Part shown: one piece after another, positions 34,386 to 48,346 of the stretch
Layout: each line of letters begins with the position of its first letter
Numbering within the stretch: position 1 is the first letter of the stretch
Assembly (NCBI GenBank): GCA_003342895.1
Contig: PTFA01000111.1
Location: 2,392,199-2,456,198, forward strand
Direction of reading: 5' to 3'
Length of the DNA: 64,000 nucleotides
Source of the DNA: Casuarius casuarius
Taxonomy: Eukaryota > Chordata > Aves > Casuariiformes > Casuariidae
Translations under genes and position numbers: made by a program
The notes under the pieces: model-generated
The model's input: only the letters and a program-made list of their open reading frames with translations
What the model was told of the DNA's origin: nothing
Databases searched by the model: none

Positions 34386-37300
34386 CACAAGCTTCAAGGT
34401 CTTTCTGAAAGCATTGCTATGAATCGTGGCGAACCGATCTCTTCAAAACATGGCATTCAAGAAGAGATTCTACTGATAATCAGCCACATCCTGACCTGTT
34501 CAAAGAGTTTCAGTTTACTGTGTTTGCTTTTTACTGCTGCTTTACCAACCATCACTTCAGGGCATCACCATTCAGACAGCTATAGGTTCACAGAGATGAA
34601 AATAAGTAAGATATTAAAAGAGTGGCAGCTAGTACAAGTTGGTTTTGATTTATCATGCTGCAGTCCTTATAAATGATGTCTGCCCANCTGACCTACTTGC
34701 TAACAAGCATCTCCATACTTTGGCTCAAGAAAGCCCATTAGAGATAGTATAGCACATAAAGCTTTGCTCTTCAGGAAAAGAAGAATGATTATTTGGAACA
34801 GGGAAAGAAAAATGCTGGTAGACATCCTGAAGCACAGATATCTCCCAAGCTGCAAATATGGCTTATCAATGTGCATGCTCATGCCTAGTCATGAGGAGTC
34901 TCTTTTTTCCCCGAGATAATATGTTGTAAATTATTCAGCAGGATTCCAGTAGAATTGAATGACTGTTCATCCAGAGCCTTCTGGTCCTGCCTTTGCACTC
35001 ACTGCTCCACTTCATTCAGTCACAAGTGGTCATTAGGTGAAACCACTCCAGGCACTGACTTCTAAATCCATTTCTCTCTCACTCTTATTTCTTTCTCTAA
35101 ATTTCAGTTCAACTCTTCAAAAAGAGGATACATGTGTTAATACAGTCTAGAGGAAAATCTTCTGATTCAACTGTATAAGGATGTTGTCTTGGGCTTTTTC
35201 TGGAATCGTTTGACTTCTTCAGATTGGCATGGTGAAAATTAAATAAAGACACATTGCAACAGAGCTGCAAAAGTATTTTTTAATATAAAAATTACCAATA
35301 TTAATTCTACCTCCATATCTATCCCAATTCTTTCATTTCTAATTTTTGAGACTCATATCAAGCTTGGTCAAGCAGCTAATATCTCCAGCATTGAAAGGCA
35401 AGCTGTTTGGTACCTAAATCAGTATACAAAAAGGGGAGGAACAGAGAGGAAAGGTTGCCTTTAGATGATCAAAGCACACAATATCATGAGAAGCTGGCCA
35501 AAACAGAAATGGCTTATTACTTACTAACTGTTATGCTTTATCGTGTAAAATAATGCCTACACCAAACAGTGTTCAGCGACAGAGGCAGAGTTCCAGCTCC
35601 AAGTACTNCTATAAATCAACTAAATCCCATGAATTGTTGGAATTTAAATGGGGAAGCTGACATGAATTACTGTCTAACAGGAATATTGAATCCTTAAATG
35701 AACTGTACACTGACATTTTTAATGGCAGAAAGCTGAAGCCAGGCATAATAAAAATAATTGAAATGAGTTTTTGAATACATTAATCTAGATGAGAAGTGCT
35801 TTAAAGAACAAGTGAAGCAGAAAAACAGCTAGAATGTATATGGCATTTACTTGTAGGTATCATTTGTTTCTGATATTATTAGTTGCCATTAGTAAAATGT
35901 GAAAGAAATGTAGAAGAAATAAACTTGTAAAATATTTTTTAACTACTCGGGACCTGGGGGAAAAAAACAATTTGGAAGTATTGTCTTGTATCAGTAATAG
36001 GTGATAATCACCCTCCATCACAGGTTGGGTCAGTCCTTGGAGAAATAGATGACGGGAAGTAATGAAAGGACCAAATGCCAAAGAGGGCACTGGCAAACAG
36101 CTAGGATTTCTGGAAGATAATTACAAGATAACTACCTGCAAGAGACTACAAGAAAAATGCAATATTAGTCTGATCTTTTGATCACAGAAGGGAATAGAGA
36201 GGAACCCTTCGTTTTGATTTTTCTTAGTTCAGAAGCTGTAGCAGAATAGAGATCCCCTCCATACTGCTACTGTCTACAGTGGTACAACCACTTACATCCA
36301 GACAGAAAACAAAGAACTGAAGATACCATTCAGGACCTGAAAGCTGATCTAATGAGACAGAAATCACTGTTGACCATCCCACGCACGACTAGACTCTAGG
36401 TTTAGACATAAATACCTACATTCCAAAAAATGTCTTTTTAGACATTCGGACATCTTTTAGATCTAGGCCTACTTGTTTTCTACAGTCTGAGTTAATGCTT
36501 TTTATTCAAAGCAGTTCAGTTCTTTGCAGTCTCAGTGAAGAAGCTGTTGAGAAGCCATATTTTAGCAAAAGGCTCCACTAAATAGAAACTTTGTGTGCTC
36601 AGAAAAAGCCTGTGTGCATGTATGTATACGCATGTTTTACGTCTCTTAAATTTGCCCTACCCAGAAGACACTGCCAAGGGCAAGATTTCCCTTGTAAATT
36701 CATACATTTCTCCTTTTTTTTATTTTGCTTCTATGAATAGCTTAACCTTCAGCTATTCTTAGTTTCTGGTCTTAGAATAGCTGGTGGCTACATTATGAGA
36801 GAATTGGAATGTCAGTATGTGTATTTCTTCAGAGCATTCACACTAGACACGTGATTTCTAATTTAAGGCCAGCATGCTCTTAAAATAGAAAATTCCTCAA
36901 GCTCCGCCAGATCAGAATTTGTTCAACTCACTTATTTCTAGGCTGACCTGAGCAAGTCAGATATCTTAAGAATGGCAAGGAGGAAACAAACGCTATAAAA
37001 ATCTCTTAAAACCTCTATGATTCTACTGCACTGTATTTTAAATTTATAGAATTTAAAATTCAGTTTCCTTGAAAGTGCATTAAAGTTCCAAGAAGTTTTA
37101 ATGATTATAAGCAGTTGTATATATATGTACAATAAGACGATCAACAGAGAAGTTAGCTGAAGAACAGAAACTATGAGGCAAGCTTAGAAATCAGAGCTGA
37201 AGTCAAGACATCTGCCATCACCCTGATAATGGGAGAGAAAAAGCTGAGAACTGAAGGGAAGGGAAGTCAGAGAACTGGAAAGAGTTAGGAACTAAAAACA

Positions 37301-39870
37301 CTAATCCAAAGCATTAATCAGATAGGAAACAAGTCTGCTAGGATCTGCTGACCCTCAAAGCGAATTACAAGGGAGGCTGGAGCTCTGTGTATAATACAGG
37401 AGCAATATAGAACAAAAAAAATTTGATTTTTTGGGGGAGATACTAGAACACATCACTGTACTCTTGTACTAATAACAATGTCAAACCAGCACAGCTACAA
37501 AGTATAAGAGGCAAAGTTTAAAGGAAGAAGTAATCTCTCTTACTGAACCAACTGAAAAAAATAGACAAGGTATCTGACACACAGGCGACTTTCATAAAAG
37601 AACTCCAAGTCCAAAAGCCGTCTGCTTTTCCCTGCTACATCAGCTGTTCTAATAAAAGATACTACTTTTCCCTACAGACTTGATCTTTGTATTATTCTTG
37701 TAAGAATATCCTAGAATATGTATGCTTGAGTATTTTCTTGTAAAATCATCAGTTCTTCACGGCACTTCTTTAACAGCACTACATCAGTGAGTGTGTTTTA
37801 AAGAATATATCTAAAGATATATTAATTTTATTTTTTTTTGAAGAAGACATAACTGAGTGACTGACTTTCAGAAAAACCTCTTCTGTTCAAGGGCTAATTT
37901 AATTTCTAGTCTGTAACTTCATTCCTGATTTGCTTGAGATATGCACAATGCTTGTAGGAGGATTTTTTTTTTCTTTAAAAGATTATCAGAGAATTTCAGA
38001 AATTCTCAGAAAGTGCNCGCCAAGGCACAGCTCATAAGCTTATGGTATTGTAATACTTTATGACTGGTTGTGTATGTGTATTTGATATCCTAAATAAGTT
38101 CTGAGGCAATGTTGGGCAGAGGAAGGTTAAGCATTGATTGTAAAGGAGGATAATTTTCACTGAGCTCAATAAGAGTGTTTCCCAGTTTATATAGCTACGT
38201 ATGGGTTCTGACCAACAGTTTTGAAGTAGAGAATTGTCTAGTTTCCTTCAAGTGTCACCTGTATCAATACCTGCCTGTCTTTCTCAATTATCAGTATATG
38301 AACTTGACTTATACCGTAGAAAATAAACATTTTCAAACTTCTGTATCTCTCACCAGCTGGGCTAAAATAGTCAAAATTTTGTGTGTATTGTGAAACATTT
38401 AGTTGAAAGATACATTGAAGCATATTACATTGTTACAGCAAATCTACCATTTTTGAAAGGAACTCAAACCCAGAAATGCCAATGGGAACCTTTTCTTACT
38501 TCTGCGCTGGCAATCATTGCCATAAGCGTAGACAGATNCATTTGTTTCTGCCTTCCACTGCTGCTTGGAAATCTGTTGCTGTTTTTACTCAAGTATTTAT
38601 AGATCTTTAGCTAAGTACTAACTCGGAGTTTCCATAGTGATAAGTGAAATATGTATTAATACCAAACCTCAAAGCATATTTACTGTTGGCAATGCTTCAT
38701 AAATTACCTTTTTCAAGAGCAACTTCTCAAAACATATTTGCTCAGTTCAGCTCCTCACTTGGTTTGTGATGGATACTTTCGATATAGCCATATTTATCTA
38801 GAAGAAATGTTTTTCCCTCTGCAATACTCAGTGTGTAGAGACTACTTCCATTTTTTTTATCTGTAATATCAAATGGTCATAAGATTTCATCTCTTTTAAT
38901 GATTATAAACAGTTTTTACAGCTTCTATATTCAGTATATTACCTTTGGGGCAGAAAAAAACCCGAGACTTTTACATTGGCCTAATTTTCAATTAAGCTTT
39001 CCTTAGATGAGCACCATTAATAAAGTAGACAGTACAAAATGATGCAGATAGCTTATCTGTATTCATAATCATGAGTATTTGAACAAGGAACCTGTTTCTG
39101 TAGCTACCATCAGATATGAAAAGAATCATCTATTCATATACTCCTGCTATCTAATCAGAATAATTCAATCGCAGATGATCAAGTATATCTAATGCATCAC
39201 TTCTTGAAAAAAATTTCTGGCCAAAAATTTTCTCAAAGAATATTCTGTTCATGTTTTATAATAAACATATCTGAAAATTACCCAAGTNTGCTCTGGAATG
39301 CCTTAATTTCATGGAAAATAAAAGAGGCAACGTTAACTAAGAATTCATTTTTATCACCTTCCACCAAAATGAAAACATTTGGTTTTGTTTTGAAATAAAT
39401 GTTTGAATTTCAAATACCCTGAAAGAGAGAAAGTGATTTTTTTCCAGGAAATAGCTGAAGGGATGACTAAACATATTTCTCCTTCAGTTCTGGTAATTGC
39501 TTCTATAAAGGCAACCGAATTAGAGATTATTGGCTGAAAATCTTACACTGTTTACGTCAAACATACTCAGGGCTGGATTCTGTTCTGTACTAAAGAAAAC
39601 TCTCATGCATATAAATACAAGATGACAAGTAATGACAGAGACAAGCCTAGAAAGGGACTTGAGCCTGCATTAATGAAAGTTCCTGTCTGGCCCCTATTTT
39701 ACCCTGTTTACAAGCAGACATGTGCTTTACTCTCTGATTTTCATGCTGGGTCTGCTGTTCATGTTCAAGAAGGGAGTGCTTATGTTTGACAAATTGCATT
39801 CTTTATTCAGGTGTTTTGGAAATCTAAAGCAGCAGAAAGTAGTCTCTCATTAACCGCAGCTGTCTGCTGT
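34386..39870. other. AT-rich non-coding stretch
   Basis: No gene, RNA gene or known repeat recognised. A 19-bp palindrome (GAGAATTTC, A, GAAATTCTC) lies at 37989-38007. Complex sequence around 35640-35780, with several ATTA cores, could be another conserved element but is not distinctive. Open frames are short. Confidence 0.5.
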
Positions 39871-39879
39871 GCTCCATAA

Positions 39880-40740
39880 TCCAGTCCTCCCTTTTCATCC
39901 TCCACAGCCATCACCCATATGATTAGATGGCAATGGCCACAAGCACTGAGCATCACTCTCCAACTGGTACCTCATCAGGCCCGTATCTCTGGGTTCCAAC
40001 TGCAAAGAGTCTTTTTTCATCATCCTTACCTTAAACAACACTTTGTATTATCTTAGCCTTTCAGGGCTCTTAGCCTTTCAAATGCTTGGGCTCTAAATTG
40101 TATTTTTCTCCCCTGCACTGCCTATCAGCAGAGTCTCCTGTGCAAGGAGGGTGCCCTGTGCAGTCTCATGTCTTGTGAAGCTCTGGTCTTCAGACCACCC
40201 TCACTAGGACTCAGGGAGAATATGTGTGACACCCTCTCTTGCTCCTTGCCTTCACGTTAGCTGTCAGGGTCCTGAAGTGCTGAGGCTTTGGCTCCAGAGC
40301 TGTATTTAAGCTCAGACTATTACCTTGGATCCTTGCCTAGCTACACTGTAGGTATGCCCATGCTGGGCAGTCTACTTTGCTGATCCTGACTCTGACCTGG
40401 TGCAAAAAGGCTGGAGCCAAGGTGTACATGAAAGCCCAGACACTGGAAAGTGCTTTCTCAGTTTAGAAACAGACAGAAGAAGCTGAGCAAATCTGTTGCT
40501 AGCAGTATCTTGTGTCTGTGTGAGGCAGTGATCCTAGATCCTACTGAGCTCATGGTTCAGTAGGAGCCAGAAGCTTGGAGTCACTGCCACTCTCTGGGGA
40601 TGACAGCAGCTGGCCACGGCCCTGCCAAGGCTGCTCATGTGCCATGTCATATGCCCTGTAAGTCACTGACCCATTGCCTAGGGCATGCAAAAGCAAGCAC
40701 ACTGTGCACTCACTGTCTGCCTTGGAGATGCGTGCCTAAG
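39880..40740. other. GC-raised block of unknown origin
   Basis: About 860 bp clearly richer in G+C than its flanks but poor in CpG, with mostly CTG/CAG/TGG-type composition. It holds an imperfect direct repeat of TTAGCCTTTCA (near 40055 and 40069), a 7-bp-arm hairpin CTACTGA...TCAGTAG (40541-40563) and a small inverted pair GCCCA/TGGGC near 40358. No long open frame. CpG depletion with raised GC suggests an old methylated transposon, perhaps an LTR or DNA element, but I cannot match it to a family. Confidence 0.35.
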
Positions 40741-42875
40741 CAAAAAGGTAAATATTTGTATAATAAATACTAGCACTATCTCAGTGCTTTTTGACCATAA
40801 TTGTCTAGTGCTTAACAAAATAGGGTACAAATGGGATTATTGAGTGAAGCACATTGCATAAGCTTGNATTCAATCCATGGCTTACTTCAGTCCATTCCAT
40901 TCTTTGTGAAACTGTGGAGATTAATTTTCAGTACTGAAAATACAGACCTGAATATATTCACACACAAGCAATTTCTAAGGGACAATATGTTGCTGTACAT
41001 TAGCTATTCTCTGGCAACTGCCTGTTTGTAAACTTCTGCATTCATTGAAAATATGAGGGAACCTGCTATTTTCTCATTAAGGGGCAAACTACTTCAGCTT
41101 ATTTTCTGCTTGCCACGGGATAGGAGCAGGCACAATTATTGCTACCAGTCTGCGTTAACTTGTTAACCATTAGTAACTTCCTAGTGTGTCTTCAGTCTTC
41201 ATAAATATTTTGATTCTCAAAGTAGCTACTCTGTTGTCATCTAATAGTATGGGGACCTCTTTCTTGACAAAAGGGTGGACTACCTCCTTTTTCTTCTTTT
41301 TTCCTCCATCTTGTGAAAAAAAAATGAATAAAGCCCTCTACAGGTGTTTTTCCCAAATCATTCAGAAGCAACAGGCATAATATCTACAGGCATCCTCGCT
41401 TTATGGCTTGACACAGATAGGGTATTTTAGTAGCATACTAGAAAATGCTGTGCACAACATGAAGGGACAGTTGCTGCTGTTTTTTAAGCTGACAGAAGTA
41501 CTGTTACTTCTTATAAGAACACTGTTCCTATAAACAGACCAGGAATGGACTTTTCTATAAATGGACTAATCCTAGGTGTAGAAATACAAAGCCAGAATGC
41601 GCAAAACGTAAAAGTAAGCTCATCACTATCTCCCCAGTCTCCTGAGAGGAGTGACCAGATCACGAGGCTATTAGGAAGGAGGGGAGAGAACAATCATTCC
41701 TTCCTCCCGTAATATTTTTGTTTCATTTGGGGTTTTTTTTTTCTTTTTTTTCAGGAAAAAAACTGAGTATGACACAACTGCCTGGAAGTTAGAGCATTCA
41801 CCAATTCCTGTGGCAATAATTTAGCTCTCATGATTAAAAAAGAACAATTTGCCATTGGACACTCATTTCATTTTTAGTGCTAGTCTCACAAAGTCTTCTA
41901 AGTCTGCAGATTCATTACAGTCAGGCTACTAACTGTAAGTCAGAGCAGCAAAGTATAATAGCTCCTGTGTTTCTGAAATACNTCTCAGCAAATCAATGAA
42001 AAGACAAGATTCCTGCTGAAAATATCTTATTTCAAACAGAGGCAATCTGGGGAGAATCTAAAGCAAGTGGCCAAAATGCTTTATCTTGTCTCACTTGTTG
42101 AAGTAAGAGTGTTCTGAGAAGTGAATAGAGAAACAACTTCTTATAGAAATAAAAGCAGGTTAATTGCCAGTAGAATAAGTGGAAGAGCTCCATTCTCTAT
42201 TTCCTAGGAGGCACTGTAAATTAAAGGGGAGGAAGTGTTATGAGGTATATTTTTTTCAGTTATCGTTCATAACAAGTTTCTTACGCATTGATACCTGAAA
42301 TGATTTTCTGTCTGATATGTAGAATAAATTCAGGATAAGCTCCAGCAAATATATAAAGTTCCAGCTTCAATGATTTCAAAAAGCAATAATAATTGATAAC
42401 CAAGTAACTGACCTTTATTTTATCAAGTTGTCAGGACCATATATTTATAGTTTTGGGGGTTTTTTTTTCAGTTTACAGTCCCATTATAGTGTGTGTGGGG
42501 GGGAACAAAGTGGGGCATTACCCTTAAACAACAACAAATTCTCGCAGTTTATACTTATATGACCATCATTTATGTAAGGAACAGAACAGTTTGTTTATTT
42601 TAATCCAAGGGATATAGCAAGTTAATTTCCAGATACATGTCAGAACAAATATGCTGCAGAGCTGTGAATAGTTGTTCCTGTGTGCCTGCCTCACCTCTAG
42701 ATAAAATTTTCTATTACTATCTTTTAAAATTATTCAGAGAATCAGTATTAGCCATTATCTATTATTAAAATAACATTCACCTAGTCATAACCAGAGGCAT
42801 AATCTACATTATTTTTCAAGGAACAAGTTGAAAATACATGTCCAATTGATGACAGAAGTCCTAGCAGCAATTTCT
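40741..42875. other. AT-rich non-coding stretch
   Basis: Nothing recognised beyond short homopolymers (T and G runs near 41.73 and 42.46 kb). Confidence 0.55.
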
Positions 42876-42879
42876 TCTC

Positions 42880-43165
42880 ATGGTTATTTCAATACAGTAT
42901 CCTGGGATGATGGAGTTTATAATTAATGGCAGTTATGCTGGACATGCTCTGATAAGAAATGATGGGCCTGCCATTTACAAACATCAAATTTTACGAGCTG
43001 GAAATGAAATGCAGTCATAGCTGGCCAACAGACCAAGAAGTGATATAAGCTGTAATTTCATGATAGCATATCTTGTGCTGGCAAAGCAAAAATAATTCCC
43101 ACAGGAGCTGAATAATGCAGTGGGATTGGCTAGGAAATGGCAGAAACACTGCAGCAATTGTCAGT
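42880..43165. promoter_or_regulatory. Candidate conserved non-coding element
   Basis: Complex sequence of balanced composition without simple repeats. It includes TTTATAATTAATGGCAG near 42915 and homeodomain-like, GATA-like (CTGATAAG) and CAATTG-type cores. It stands out from the A/T-simple flanks and has no coding frame. It resembles vertebrate enhancers in deserts. Untested without alignment. Confidence 0.35.
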
Positions 43166-44628
43166 TGGTTTAGTGTTATACATTTGTTATTTGAAAAAGA
43201 AAAATAAATTTTTGGCTTTCATCTTTCTCTAGTAGCTGGAGGTATATTCACCAAATTTCCTCAACAGAAAGTTTCACAGAATTCCTGCCCAAAAAGACTG
43301 TAAAAGAAAACAGCAAAGGCTTTTGCAGCCACTTATTGACAGTGAGTGGAAGGAAAGAATAGAAAAGGTATTTAGACATTTTCAATATTAATTTTTCAGA
43401 ATTTTTTGTATCTGATATAAAATATAAAGAAACAACAGNTTTTTTCTGTTTCTACATTTCTCAATGTAACTAAGGAAAAAATAGCTTCTTCTGTCTGGAA
43501 AAAAAGAAGGATAGTGAAATATGATATCCCACATATCAAATGTATTTCATGAGAATAAAACACCACAGAAAATATCAAGAATACTATTTAGCATCATCAC
43601 AGGCTACAAGGAGGAACAGGAGAGAATGTGTACAAGTACAAATCTGTGACTCGGTGTGAGTGGCCCAAATGTTGCGAAATGCAGCATTTTCATTTCAGTT
43701 AGAGTACAACATGAAAAATGTCTTTCTCCAAGGTCAACATATTTTGAATCTGTCATCAAAGTTGTTATGAAGATGAATGTTATCACATTACACAAACATT
43801 CAGAAAGATAGAAATAACACCGCAAAAAAGGTGAGCTCAGGAAGAGCCAGATCTTCTCATTAAGTGTGCCTTTCAGCATTATTGCTCTGCTGCTTTTCAA
43901 GTGCTCATTGTAATTTGAAATTCAACGTCTTCTAGAAAAATGTTAATCATAAATGTTAATGCCATACTCCTTCATTTTCTCTCTGCTTTCCAATAAATTC
44001 AGTGCTGATGAAAATACTAGAGAACTAAGAAGTGAAAGTCAGCATATCCTAAAGTGGATTTAAAAGTAGTTCTTCTAAATGTACTTATACTTNGTTGGGA
44101 ATCCGTGTCTTACCACAAACAGATCGTTACCTGTTCTAATACATTTCTTTGTATTTGTATTTCGAAAGCAAAACATCACCCATCTTAAATTCTCTCACTG
44201 AAAGAGAACATATCTTTTAAGCACAGTATGTATTTTGGGCACACTACATTTCTATTTTGGAAAGCCTGGTATAAAACCAAATCTTACAAGGAAATTATCA
44301 TTAATTAAAATACAATACAATACAATACAATGAATTTTGGCCACTTTAAAAGAGTCATTTACTTACTAGCATAAGATCATTTAAATATTCTGCAGGCCAC
44401 AGAGCTGGAGCTGGGAATTCGCAAGTCTTTCTGCCATCGCTGAAAGATTTGGCACAGAAACAAAGGCTGTTAGTGCATACCAGGAAAATTATATGTTGTG
44501 GTCTGATAATCTACTGAGCCATATCCTAGCATAACAATGAAAAGTGGGAAAATTATATCCTATAAACAATTTGTATGATAAATACGAATCTCCATGACCC
44601 ATTCATGAAATATATAGACAGAAATTGA
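43166..44628. other. AT-rich non-coding stretch
   Basis: No gene or known interspersed repeat. A pentanucleotide microsatellite lies at 44.31 kb. Confidence 0.55.
44309..44331 (+). repeat. (TACAA)4 microsatellite
   Basis: Four perfect units of TACAA flanked by partial units. It is likely length-polymorphic. Confidence 0.9.
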
Positions 44629-44689
44629 TTTTTTTTTTTTTTAGTGTTCAAAATTGTTTCAGCAACAGAAGCAAAAAGAGTTTACTATG

Positions 44690-45015
44690 TAGTAAATTTC
44701 TGGAACTTGCTGCTCCAGGAGACTGTGGAGGCAGCACATTTCAGCATGTTCAAGAAGGGATGATTCAANTTCGTGGACAGTAGGTCAGTAAATGGACAGT
44801 AACAGGCTACGAGGGTGGGGGGAGAGGGTGGATCATCTAATATCCTTAATACAACATGCTTGAGTGCTCAGAAAATACAAGGGGAACGTACCATGTGAGG
44901 GGCCTGGGCTTGTTTGCTCTCTATAAATAACATCTTGTAAAGACATTATCTGAAACAAATTCCTGGACTAGATGGACCACTGATCTGACCCAGCAGAGCA
45001 TTTTTATTCTCTTTT
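44690..45015 (+). mobile_element. Ancient CR1 LINE 3' fragment
   Basis: About 325 bp matching the general shape of older CR1 subfamilies found in turtles and crocodilians as well as birds. Near the start is TGGAACTTGCTGCTCCAGGA followed by 'gactgtggaggc'. The end has GGACTAGATGGACCACTGAT followed by 'ctgacccagcagagcatttttattct'. The middle is heavily eroded. The closing phrase differs from the 'gatctccagaggtccc' ending of the three other copies, so this is a separate and older lineage. A 14-T run (44629-44642) lies just upstream and may belong to it. No open frame remains. Confidence 0.8.
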
Positions 45016-46495
45016 GCTCACCAAATACTGTGTATGCTGCTTGCAATTCTGTTGTACAGTAGATCACTTTAGGCAAGTCAAATATTAATGTTTCAGAGTT
45101 AGTCTCCTAAAATCACAACTAGCTTTTAAGATGGTGAAACAACCATTTCAGATGTAATTCGATTGTACTTACGACACTAAATAAAAGTAGTCAAATGTGC
45201 TCAGTAGTCTGTTTGTAGAAAGCTAAAAAAAAAATTACAATTTAAAAAGGAAATTTATAATATTCACTGACGCAAATGTTTGCAAGTACTTTTTGTTGCA
45301 TTCAGCCACTTCTAGTGGAGACATATAAATTCAGCTGAATCACTCTCACAGAAAAAAACTGCATAACATTAGCTTGCCAGATGTGCTTAGTGCTTAACAT
45401 ACCACCACACTAACAGATACTGTTCCAAAATTTAAACATAGTCTTAGGACAGCAGTACTGGAGAAAAGAGTGATTTGGGGCATGAACTGATATGTTAATT
45501 TTATTAGGCGGTACTTTAATGCTACAGAGAGCTAGAACACTTCCATTCAGTGCCTGGGTACTGTCAGGTGCAAGGTGCACCAGTGCAGACCATAGCACAC
45601 ACTGTAATTGTGTGGTGATTCGAACCCCCATCTACACAGTAGGTAGAGGCAGTCTAGATACGTTATGGAAATACTCTGGTTACATTATTTTTGCACCAAC
45701 TTTTTAAAGTCTTTTAACAAATCAGATGAGGTGTTTTCTAAGAAAATCACAGAAAGCAGAGTGAACGAGAATCCCAGTTCATCATTCTTCCCCAAAGGTA
45801 GGATCAACTAATACTACCATTATTCTCCATGAGTGTTTGCAAAACCTACATCAATGAAAGTCAAGAACAGATCAGAAAGTTTCTTTCTGTAAGATACTTG
45901 CCTTTGTGGGGGCTTTTTTTNTTGTTTTTACATAATAATTTGCTTTTCATCCTAAGGAAAGGGAAGAATTGTATCAGTGATTATACTGACACAAACAGAA
46001 ATGACTTCACTTGATCAACAGGACTGTCTTCTATAAGAACAACCAATAACAGGGATTATTTAGTAATGATATGTAGAAAACTTTCTACGGTGGTAGTCTT
46101 CCTTGTCTACTATAAATAAATGCCAAATACAATTTTCATATTTTCAACATAATATATGAATATTTTAAAATTAAGCAGAAGTGCAGAGACAAGAAAGCAG
46201 CTTGACAACCCCTTATATAAATTAATGAGATTTCTCCAAAAAAGAAAAGTGGTATTACTGCTATGAAAATCAAGATCCTTTAATTAGAACTTTGATGTCT
46301 TTAAAATTTTATTATGGACTACTTTTAAAAGAAGTAAAAGAACTATGCTGATATGTCCCCTTTGAATTCCTATCATTAGCAGTTCTGAAGTATTCTTCCT
46401 TATGAATTCATGCATAAGCTGGACATGAATGAACAATGCAATAAATGTTATGTGTGCATTATAACAGAAAAAAGGTCAATATGTTAAGAAGTAGA
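45016..46495. other. AT-rich non-coding stretch
   Basis: No recognised gene, RNA or repeat. Confidence 0.55.
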
Positions 46496-46499
46496 GTGA

Positions 46500-46765
46500 A
46501 ATATTCCTCAGAATTCTGACAATGCAACATGACTTCAGTGACTGGATTAGAGGAACTGCCGTGTGCTGTACATTGCAAATGAGAGTATTCCTGCTTTGCC
46601 TGGAATCTTTCAGATCCATTTTTCCTCTAATCTAATCATATTTAATATCATCCTGCCTCGTGACATTTGGATTGCTTGCTTGCATGACTAAATATCCCAA
46701 ACTGCAGTGACACCTTCTATGCCACATAATTTCATTTTGATAAGACAACCGTATTTTGACCACAG
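46500..46765. promoter_or_regulatory. Candidate conserved non-coding element
   Basis: Dense, non-repetitive sequence with TTGCAAAT (46573-46580, an octamer/CEBP-like site), a TCTAATCTAATCAT cluster and a GCTTGCTTGCATGAC stretch. Composition is balanced and no frame is open. Texture fits deeply conserved enhancers of developmental genes. I do not recognise a specific known element. Confidence 0.35.
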
Positions 46766-48250
46766 TGAAAGTAAATACACACTTTATTTCTAAGAATCTT
46801 ATCTGTCTGCTTTATTTACTGGATTTGTTTCATCTTTGATTCAGCCAAATCTTTTTGATCATTACAGGCCTTGCAAAGATAGACTTCAATCTGTCTAGTT
46901 ATCAGATCCCTCATGATCATGTTTTGCTATGTAAATATCTACAGTACAACTAGATTACAAGAGAAGACTCATGAAAAAATATGGAATTAAGATGTATGGT
47001 AAGATGTATGGATATAGAAGTACTCAGTACAGAAGAGTTAAACATGGAATGTTCTCTTAAGAATCCAGGTGACAATCACCAGTGCCAGTGCATCCTTATT
47101 AGTGACATGTCCTTTTCCTGCCTTCCTGGGTGGAAAAAAATGTGACATATTCTTACTTAAAGTATGATAGTGAGTCAGTGTATTTAAAATTGTTTCAATA
47201 GGCTATGTGGTTATTCTTAGACTGTAGTACTCATCCCATCTAACTTTTCTTAGACTTACATATTTAGATTATAGATATTTCATCACCTAAAGCTTCCTTT
47301 GCAGCTGGATTTATCTGGACAGATATAGGTGTGTACATCAAGGAAATTACTTAGCCTCCTTCTGCAGTCAGAGGAGAGAAATAGGCACTTCCAGAGATTT
47401 ATTCATCCCATCATTAGCTCCTATGGAAAATAGATGAGAGGAATCCCATCCTTAATTTTAGAAATCCACATCTGACTTAATGACTCTAAATTCTTTTGCC
47501 TGAGTGTAACATCTAAGTCAGGGCAAATAAATGTTGCCCTTAGTTTATATCCGGGCAGGGGATTTGTTGTTCATGTATATTTTAACTGAATCATAAAAAC
47601 ATAGGTACAGAGACAGTGACCTAGAGCCACCTACAACTAGCCCTACAACTAACATTTCATCCTACATGTATCAGCGCAGAAGAAATTTGCTTACCAACTA
47701 CTGTGAGAAACTTCAAAATACAGAAGAGAATTACCTTGAAGCAGTTTTTATACAGAAGTGAAACATAGCTGAGTAGCTGGTATTTTGGGACCTTTGTAAG
47801 TACTGCTGCAACACAATTCCATTATATTATATATTCTGAAGTGTTACCATAGTCAAAAAATGGATAACTCAAAAGCACTTTAAAGGGGTAAAGACTTTTA
47901 AGAGTAGTAGTATGCTTAGAGATTGACATGAGCGTACAATATGAAAAAATCCAGGAAAGAAAGATCCCGGTGCTCTTGGGACTTGTTTTCCCATGAAGTA
48001 TGCTATGAAAGGTACTTGCAATCCCTGCAGCAATGCTAAGAAAATTTCAGAGCATGATTTAAGATCCTTACTATGAACTAAGGAAGACTAAGACTGAAAG
48101 GGTAGTTTCATGCAGCCCAGTAAATACGGTATTGACACGGCTAATAGTAGTCTAAAGGCTTTGTACTGACTCTGCAAGGCTTCAGGACTGGGACTTGTCA
48201 GGCTTGCTTAGCCTGGACTTGTCGTAAGCTTGCCTGGAGGTTTCTTGTTT
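46766..48250. other. AT-rich non-coding stretch
   Basis: No gene or interspersed repeat recognised. A 12-bp unit (TAAGATGTATGG) is duplicated in tandem at 46988-47011. Confidence 0.55.
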
Positions 48251-48252
48251 AG

Positions 48253-48346
48253 CTGTAACAGCAATTGTCTAACAACAGGGTTGCCCAATTATTTTTAGTC
48301 TTGCTTAGCTTTGGACAATTGCAAGAGGTAATGCCTATTGTTACAG
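48253..48346 (+). repeat. Interrupted inverted repeat
   Basis: CTGTAACA plus GCAATTGTC (48253-48269) is mirrored by GACAATTGC (48314-48322) and TGTTACAG (48339-48346). The two 8-9 bp arm pairs are exact, but one side has a 16-base interruption. It may be a hairpin or part of an unidentified element. Confidence 0.7.
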
